Shown here: positions 59,297 to 64,000 of the stretch, piece after piece
Numbering within the stretch: the stretch's first letter is position 1
Layout: each line of letters opens with the position of its first letter
NCBI GenBank assembly: GCA_023409535.1
Contig: JAEYGZ010000048.1
Coordinates: forward strand, 248,001 to 312,000
Length of the DNA stretch: 64,000 nucleotides
Reading direction: 5' to 3'
Origin: Bacillota bacterium
GTDB taxonomy: Bacteria; Bacillota; Clostridia; Lachnospirales; Lachnospiraceae
Position numbers and translations under genes: made by a program
The notes under the pieces: generated by a model
Databases searched by the model: none
What the model was told of the DNA's origin: nothing
The model's input: the letters and a program-made list of their open reading frames with translations, nothing else

Positions 59297-60562
59297 CTAA
59301 TGAACCGGCCTTCGACTGACGTTATTTATAATGAATCTGCTTCTTGGTACGGCAGGCATTCTTCTTAAGGAATAGCTGAAATCCTGCAGCGGAACATCAT
59401 ATTCGATAGCGTTTACCAGGAAATCCATACTTATTTTTAACAGCTCGATTGTGATCCATTCACCCGGACAGCGGTTCCCGCCTTCGGCAGCTCCGCCTCC
59501 CTGAGGTATAAAATCATAGGGACTGCCGTCATGATACTCAAAACGTTCCGGCTGAAATTGGTTTGGATTTTTCCATATTCCGGGATCGTGATTCGTACCG
59601 TAAATATCAAGGAAAACCAGCATTCCCTTCGTAAACGGGTAATCGCGCCATTGAAAGTCGGCTCTCACCCTTGCTCCGAGGAACGGACCGAAAGGGTAGT
59701 AACGCCTGATTTCCTGTACAAACATATGAAGATAGTTTCCTTCCTGTTTCCGGATCTTCTCCTTAGATTCAGGATACTTGTGAAGCGCCAATGCACCAAA
59801 GATAACATAGGTGGCAATTGCGGTAATCGGCCGAAGGAGATTAATCAGCTCCACACCTGCCGTCTGTGCATCAAGCAGGCTGCCATCCAGATCCTTGTGC
59901 CAGGTAATCGCATATAACACGGTATCTTTGGAAACAGTTACGCTTCCTCTGCGTATGTTAAGGATTAAATTCTTTGCCCAACCTTCAATACGCTTTCGGG
60001 CACATTTTCCTCTATGGTACCTGATGCCCACAGCACCGAAGGCATCTACCATAGCGCTCATATCCGCAGCCTTCTGTGCTGCCTCCGACTTCCTGTACGG
60101 CACTCCTGCCCATTTGCAGGCAACCTGGAAAAGGGTTTTTTCCGCCTCCTGAAAAATAACCGCTTCATTTTTCTCCTCAAGCCGTGGAATACTGGACTCC
60201 CATTGTTTTCCGGCCAGGTCTTTGATGCGGTCTAAGCTTTCTGCCGTCATAAAGGATAGAAACAGCTGCTTTCGATGAGTATGCTCCTTTCCATACAGGG
60301 TTTGGATGGATTTCTTACCGAATAAGGTATTCTGTATCCGTTTTGGCACTGCACCCTTTCTGGTAAATCTTCTTTTATCATAAAATAACTTTGCGGCATC
60401 CTCCCCGCTCATGCATACTACTTTCTGCCCCATAAGCCGGGTTTCAAACAGCTCCGACCGGTATTTACGGCACCGGTTCGGAAGGAACAGATAACCTTCC
60501 GCCAGCAGTCTCCATGTGTTGTCAATGCATTTTTCCTGAGGTATCGGCTTTTTCTTATTCAT
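59297..60562 (-). CDS. CYP152-type cytochrome P450 (fatty acid peroxygenase)
   Basis: A 421-residue soluble P450. The haem ligand Cys is in FIPQGGGAAEGGNRCPGEW. The I-helix has LLRPITAIATYV, where Arg-Pro replaces the usual acid-alcohol pair; this is the hallmark of CYP152 enzymes (BS-beta, CLA), which use H2O2 to hydroxylate or decarboxylate fatty acids, the fatty acid carboxylate binding that Arg. EIRRYYPFGPFLGARVR is the usual K-helix area. No redox partner gene lies nearby, which fits a peroxygenase. The start at 60562 has AGGAG 9 nt upstream. Fatty acid chain and product cannot be read from sequence. Confidence 0.92.
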   Translation of the reverse strand: MNKKKPIPQEKCIDNTWRLLAEGYLFLPNRCRKYRSELFETRLMGQKVVCMSGEDAAKLFYDKRRFTRKGAVPKRIQNTLFGKKSIQTLYGKEHTHRKQLFLSFMTAESLDRIKDLAGKQWESSIPRLEEKNEAVIFQEAEKTLFQVACKWAGVPYRKSEAAQKAADMSAMVDAFGAVGIRYHRGKCARKRIEGWAKNLILNIRRGSVTVSKDTVLYAITWHKDLDGSLLDAQTAGVELINLLRPITAIATYVIFGALALHKYPESKEKIRKQEGNYLHMFVQEIRRYYPFGPFLGARVRADFQWRDYPFTKGMLVFLDIYGTNHDPGIWKNPNQFQPERFEYHDGSPYDFIPQGGGAAEGGNRCPGEWITIELLKISMDFLVNAIEYDVPLQDFSYSLRRMPAVPRSRFIINNVSRRPVH

Positions 60563-60744
60563 AAGCATATTCTCCTGATTCATGGCATGGGAAACAGGTA
60601 GGAACAAACTACCGTTCTTACCCGTTTATCATGTCCATAAAAATACTGATTATGCATTGCAGTAAATCCAAACTCCCCGTCATAGCTTATCACATATATT
60701 AATATTTTTCATAAAAGAGAAAGCTCTTTTACAATTCGGTTTTA

Positions 60745-60773
60745 TTGACGAACCTATCCAAATCATATATAGT
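60745..60773 (+). promoter_or_regulatory. Promoter of purE
   Basis: TTGACG (60745-60750), 17-bp spacer, TATAGT (60768-60773), about 70 bp before the purE start. No purine riboswitch core is recognisable in the leader. Confidence 0.65.
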
Positions 60774-60843
60774 TATCCTAGAATTAGGTATCTGCTTACA
60801 GTTAATGATATATAAAAAATCAAATCTAAGAGGAGACGATGAA

Positions 60844-61335
60844 ATGAGTAAAAAAGTAGCCATCATTATGGGAAGCGATAGTGACCTGCCGGTTGTAAAG
60901 GGAGCGATCAATACGTTAAAGGGGTTTGGAATCGAGGTCGAGGTACATGTCATGAGTGCCCACCGGACCCCGAAGCAGGCCTGTGATTTCTCCTCGGCAG
61001 CAAAAGCAAACGGTTTTGGTGTGATCATCTGTGCCGCAGGCAAAGCCGCACATCTTGCCGGAGTCATTGCGGCACATACAACCCTTCCGGTCATTGGCAT
61101 TCCCATCAAATCCTCCACCCTGGACGGTCTGGACGCCTTATTATCCACAGTACAAATGCCAAAAGGAATTCCGGTGGCTACCGTAGCAATCGACGGAGCA
61201 GACAATGCCGCCATTCTGGCTGCACAGATGCTGGGAATTCAAGATGAAGCCCTCAGCGCAAAGCTGGAGCAACTGAAGCATGACATGGCTGAAGAGGTTA
61301 TGGCAAAGGATGCAAAGCTCCAAACCGAATATTGA
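60844..61335 (+). CDS. purE: N5-carboxyaminoimidazole ribonucleotide mutase (PurE class I)
   Basis: A 163-residue enzyme that moves the carboxyl group of N5-CAIR to give CAIR in purine synthesis. IIMGSDSDLPVVK, HVMSAHRTPKQA, CAAGKAAHLAGVIAA and PVIGIPI are the class I motifs; the catalytic His is in SAHR. No purK or other pur gene is present beside it, which is unusual. The start at 60844 was chosen for GAGGAG 9 nt upstream. Confidence 0.96.
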   Translation: MSKKVAIIMGSDSDLPVVKGAINTLKGFGIEVEVHVMSAHRTPKQACDFSSAAKANGFGVIICAAGKAAHLAGVIAAHTTLPVIGIPIKSSTLDGLDALLSTVQMPKGIPVATVAIDGADNAAILAAQMLGIQDEALSAKLEQLKHDMAEEVMAKDAKLQTEY

Positions 61336-61370
61336 TATGTCCCGAATTATAGTCCAGAAAGGTGATGCTT

Positions 61371-62660
61371 ATGATCAAACCGGCTTCCATTCCCATTCGA
61401 CATATTATCCTGCAGGAAAATGCACTGGCCAAATTAACAGAAATTGTTGCAGAATCCGGCTTTCTTAAGCCCTTTTTCCTGTTTGACCGGACCACCTATG
61501 CGATTGCAGGTGATTTAATTGAAGCGCAGCTGCTTCAGGCAAATACTGCTTACCGCTTCTATATCATTCCCGAGGACGAGCCTACACCGGATGAAGCTGC
61601 AGTGGGCAAAGTATTGATTCATATGCCTCATGATTGTGACCTCATGATCGGCGTCGGAAGCGGTACAATCAATGATTTGTCCAGGTACATCAGCTTTAAG
61701 CTTCACCTCCCCTATATGATCCTTGCTACCGCACCCTCCATGGACGGCTTTGCCTCCGGCGTCGCTCCGCTCATAGTCGATCACATGAAGACCACCTACG
61801 AAGCACAGGCTCCGTATGCGATCTTAGGTGATCTGAACCTCATTAAGGCGGCTCCTGTAAATATGATTGCGGCAGGGGTTGGCGATATTCTTGGCAAGCA
61901 TACCTGTCTTTGTGACTGGGCGATCTCCAGCCTGATTACCGGTGAATACCACAGTAAGGACATTGAAGATATGGTGCGTCAATCCATCGCTGCCGTTACG
62001 GCCAATATTGAACAAGCCCGTGACCGGGAACCGGGTGCCATTCAAAGCATTATGGAAGCCCTCATCCTGTCCGGGATTGCTATGAGCCTTGCAGGGAATT
62101 CACGCCCCGCCTCGGGCAGCGAGCATCATCTCTCCCACTACTGGGAGATGATGTACCTGTTTGACCGTAAAAAACCCGTGCTGCACGGAACCAAGGTTGG
62201 TATCGCTGCCATTGCGATCCTTCATGCCTACGAACTTCTATTTAAGATGGAGATTGACTTTGAACAGGCCAGGAAAAATGCTTTGAATTACTCCTCTGCC
62301 GTCTGGGAAGAAAATATGAGGACCGCTTACAAAAAAGCAGCTCCCTCCGTTATTGCACTGGAAAAGGAGCTGCATAAGAATTCGCCCGAAAATGTCCTTC
62401 AAAGGATTGACCGGTTAGAGGCGCACTGGTCGGAATGTAAGGAGCTTGCTGCTGCGCTTCCCGCCGCAGAATATATACGGGAGCTGCTGCTGATCTTAAG
62501 TGCTCCTGTCAGCCCTGCAGAGGTCGGAATTGATAAGGCAACCTTTATAAACAGCTTTCTTGCAGCCAAGGAGCTCAGAAACCGGTTCGGCTTATTGCAA
62601 ATTCTGTTTGATTTAGGTCTTGCCGAAGAAATCGCCGAACAGATATGGAGCCTTTATTAG
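61371..62660 (+). CDS. egsA: sn-Glycerol-1-phosphate dehydrogenase (AraM/EgsA)
   Basis: A 429-residue metal-dependent NAD(P) dehydrogenase that reduces dihydroxyacetone phosphate to sn-glycerol 1-phosphate. LMIGVGSGTINDLSRYIS binds the nucleotide and APSMDGFASGVAPL the substrate; metal ligands are expected in GDILGKH and SGSEHHLSHYWEM. In Bacillus the product is used for heptaprenylglyceryl phosphate, an archaeal-type lipid. The start at 61371 has AAAGGTG 6 nt upstream. It follows purE by 35 bp. Its stop overlaps the stop of the convergent next gene by 4 nt. Confidence 0.92.
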   Translation: MIKPASIPIRHIILQENALAKLTEIVAESGFLKPFFLFDRTTYAIAGDLIEAQLLQANTAYRFYIIPEDEPTPDEAAVGKVLIHMPHDCDLMIGVGSGTINDLSRYISFKLHLPYMILATAPSMDGFASGVAPLIVDHMKTTYEAQAPYAILGDLNLIKAAPVNMIAAGVGDILGKHTCLCDWAISSLITGEYHSKDIEDMVRQSIAAVTANIEQARDREPGAIQSIMEALILSGIAMSLAGNSRPASGSEHHLSHYWEMMYLFDRKKPVLHGTKVGIAAIAILHAYELLFKMEIDFEQARKNALNYSSAVWEENMRTAYKKAAPSVIALEKELHKNSPENVLQRIDRLEAHWSECKELAAALPAAEYIRELLLILSAPVSPAEVGIDKATFINSFLAAKELRNRFGLLQILFDLGLAEEIAEQIWSLY

Positions 62661-64000
62661 ACTTCATGCTTCATCACATAATTCACACCCGGACTTAAAT
62701 TGAAAGTGAATTTTGTTCCTCCTGCCACTGCTTCTCCATTCTTTGTACGGTTATTTTCCAGATCCGTCAGAACCGCATTTTCCTTCTTAACGGTCACAGA
62801 GGCTGTTGCGAAATAAGGCAGGAAGGAACGAAGAATAAAGGTATTATTATCATAAACAAATAAAGTAATTCTTGCAGCTCCTTCCAACACTACCGGCATA
62901 TCCTTGCTTAAGACGGAACGAATGGTATTCAGCAGTAAGGCCGGATAATTATATAAATTTCCCTGATCATCCGGTATGGTCAGTACAAAGACCCTGCCAC
63001 CTGAATACTTGGTTTTCATAAGAATCGGAGTATTATTATCTTCTCCGTAACCACCGGCAATCTGCCATACATCATTGGTAAAGAACTGAGGCTGGGCCAG
63101 GATAATGCTCTTAGAAGCTTCCAGCTTTCCTGCTACGGTAACACCTCCGTCGGCAGAACACATGTAGCTGTTAACCGATACTTTATTGTCGGTGTAGGAT
63201 ACATGGGCTATCTCATGGAAGGCTTCGCCAAGTTTTTTCACCAATCCGGATGTTACAATGATATCTGCTCCGTCCCTTAGGCTGGCTTTCATTTTGGATA
63301 CTAAATCCTTATCCCCGGCAGCATTTTCCGTAAGGAATATGGTTTTAGCTTCTGCCGGATAATCCGGGTAAGGCTCCAGAGGAACACCGCACATTCCCAC
63401 ATAATTATGAAGATAATCTTCCCCAAAGCCATGATAAGGTACATAGCAGGCTACTCCCAGCGGATTGCCGAGGGCATCCATATAACGGTCCATATCGTTA
63501 CATGCCTGACCGATCACTGGTGGGAAGGTGGAAAAAGCTTTATCATTGATTAAAGAGCCCAGGCTGAACAGCATTGCCTCTTTTGCTTTTGCGAACAGGG
63601 TCAGGTAGCCCTGATCTAGATAAGAGGTCAAATTATAAGTACATTCATAAGGGTCAAACCAGCCGCCCAGATTACGGGTTGGGGCCACATTTTCAAAATA
63701 CCGCATGATAAAATAGCTTAAATATTTCGGCAGATGCTGCTGGGTGTAGGTCGGGTTACGCGTCTCTGTTCCGGTATAAATGCCGTCAAAAATCTTAGGT
63801 TCTTCCTCTAAATTATAACCGGCGTCCTGAAAATGCTCATACCAGTTAGGAAATTTAATAATTGTATTTACCTTTGGATTAATTTCCTTCGCAGTTTTTA
63901 CGATAACATTTTCAGAAAAGTCCTTCATAAGGGCAAGACGGAATTCTGCCCAGGTTCTGTCACCCTTTGCTTTGATACAGTCATCACAGCGGCAGTTGGT
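62657..64000 (-). CDS. Glycosidase-like protein with TIM-barrel and amidotransferase-like fold, 5' end outside window
   Basis: The last 447 residues of a larger protein; the frame stays open to base 64000. The visible start TNCRCDDCIKAKGDRTWAEFR, then AKEINPKVNTIIKFPNWYEHFQ and FDGIYTGTETRNP, looks like the end of a TIM-barrel hydrolase domain. Residues about 190-370 resemble the Rossmann-like trimerisation domain of beta-galactosidases (LSKM-ASLRDGADIIVTSGLV; GGRVFVLTIPDDQGNLYN). The end is a small beta domain. I cannot name a family or substrate. The internal ATG at 63928 is not the real start. Confidence 0.6.
   Translation of the reverse strand, partial: TNCRCDDCIKAKGDRTWAEFRLALMKDFSENVIVKTAKEINPKVNTIIKFPNWYEHFQDAGYNLEEEPKIFDGIYTGTETRNPTYTQQHLPKYLSYFIMRYFENVAPTRNLGGWFDPYECTYNLTSYLDQGYLTLFAKAKEAMLFSLGSLINDKAFSTFPPVIGQACNDMDRYMDALGNPLGVACYVPYHGFGEDYLHNYVGMCGVPLEPYPDYPAEAKTIFLTENAAGDKDLVSKMKASLRDGADIIVTSGLVKKLGEAFHEIAHVSYTDNKVSVNSYMCSADGGVTVAGKLEASKSIILAQPQFFTNDVWQIAGGYGEDNNTPILMKTKYSGGRVFVLTIPDDQGNLYNYPALLLNTIRSVLSKDMPVVLEGAARITLFVYDNNTFILRSFLPYFATASVTVKKENAVLTDLENNRTKNGEAVAGGTKFTFNLSPGVNYVMKHEV

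Noticed and set aside
60774..60843. Purine riboswitch upstream of purE
   Set aside because: The leader is only about 65 nt and the conserved purine aptamer loops are not present.
1..64000. CRISPR arrays, prophage, integrase, transposase, tRNA and rRNA genes
   Set aside because: No repeat-spacer pattern, mobile-element protein or cloverleaf was recognised on either strand. The only repeats are short leader repeats and the 276-bp element pair.

Overview
The window looks like a chromosomal segment of a low-to-moderate-GC, endospore-forming, strictly anaerobic Firmicute, most like the Lachnospiraceae / Clostridium phytofermentans group. The basis is family content only: GerA/GerC germination proteins, pyruvate:ferredoxin oxidoreductase, rubrerythrin, RIC and hemerythrin-type di-iron proteins, V-type instead of F-type ATPases, T-box leaders and strong AGGAGG ribosome binding sites. 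No rRNA, tRNA, CRISPR array, prophage or intact insertion sequence is visible.

Layout. 1-4.9 kb: end of a gerA-gerC pair, a small DUF6514-like protein, a GT4 glycosyltransferase and a TVP38-type membrane protein. 4.6-8.7 kb: pyruvate:ferredoxin oxidoreductase, with an orphan LPKTG cell-wall sorting tail embedded behind it. 8.8-10.2 kb: a Cfr-type rRNA methyltransferase behind a leader with two short ORFs and an intrinsic terminator. 10.3-14.3 kb: a CD3324-type regulator, a DUF438/hemerythrin/PAS protein, a nitroreductase and an amino acid permease. 14.7-18.4 kb: gnd-zwf-cyclase (oxidative pentose phosphate pathway). 18.5-22.7 kb: an oxidative/nitrosative stress cluster (DUF1858 protein, nitronate monooxygenase-like flavoprotein, rubrerythrin, RIC) ending in a Crp/Fnr regulator. 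22.8-24.5 kb: trpS with its own T-box, and a winged-helix protein.

24.7-44 kb is the centrepiece: two complete nine-gene V/A-type ATPase operons, divergently arranged around a LacI-family regulator. The minus-strand operon has the Enterococcus hirae ntp gene order, and its K subunit keeps every Na+ ligand. The plus-strand operon has a different order, a one-hairpin K subunit with Glu-Gly at the ion site, and tandem Shine-Dalgarno repeats in front of subunit I. I infer a Na+ pump beside a probable H+ machine.

44-52 kb: a 58-residue membrane protein, a small lipoprotein flanked by two copies of a ~276-bp structured element carrying a 17-codon micro-ORF, an MscS channel, a Ca2+-type P-ATPase, msrA, a TetR regulator and a TipAS-type MerR regulator with a textbook 19-bp-spacer promoter. 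52.2-59.3 kb: complete trpEGDCFBA operon behind a Trp T-box. 59.3-64 kb: a CYP152-type P450 peroxygenase, purE, sn-glycerol-1-phosphate dehydrogenase, and a glycosidase-like gene that runs off the edge.

Regulatory themes: (i) TGTGA-N6-TCACA boxes lie upstream of three di-iron/DUF1858 genes, and the nearby Crp/Fnr protein has a CRP-like recognition helix; (ii) GGAGG-loop-CCTCC hairpins lie 46-48 nt upstream of three start codons; (iii) two Trp T-boxes control tRNA charging and Trp synthesis.
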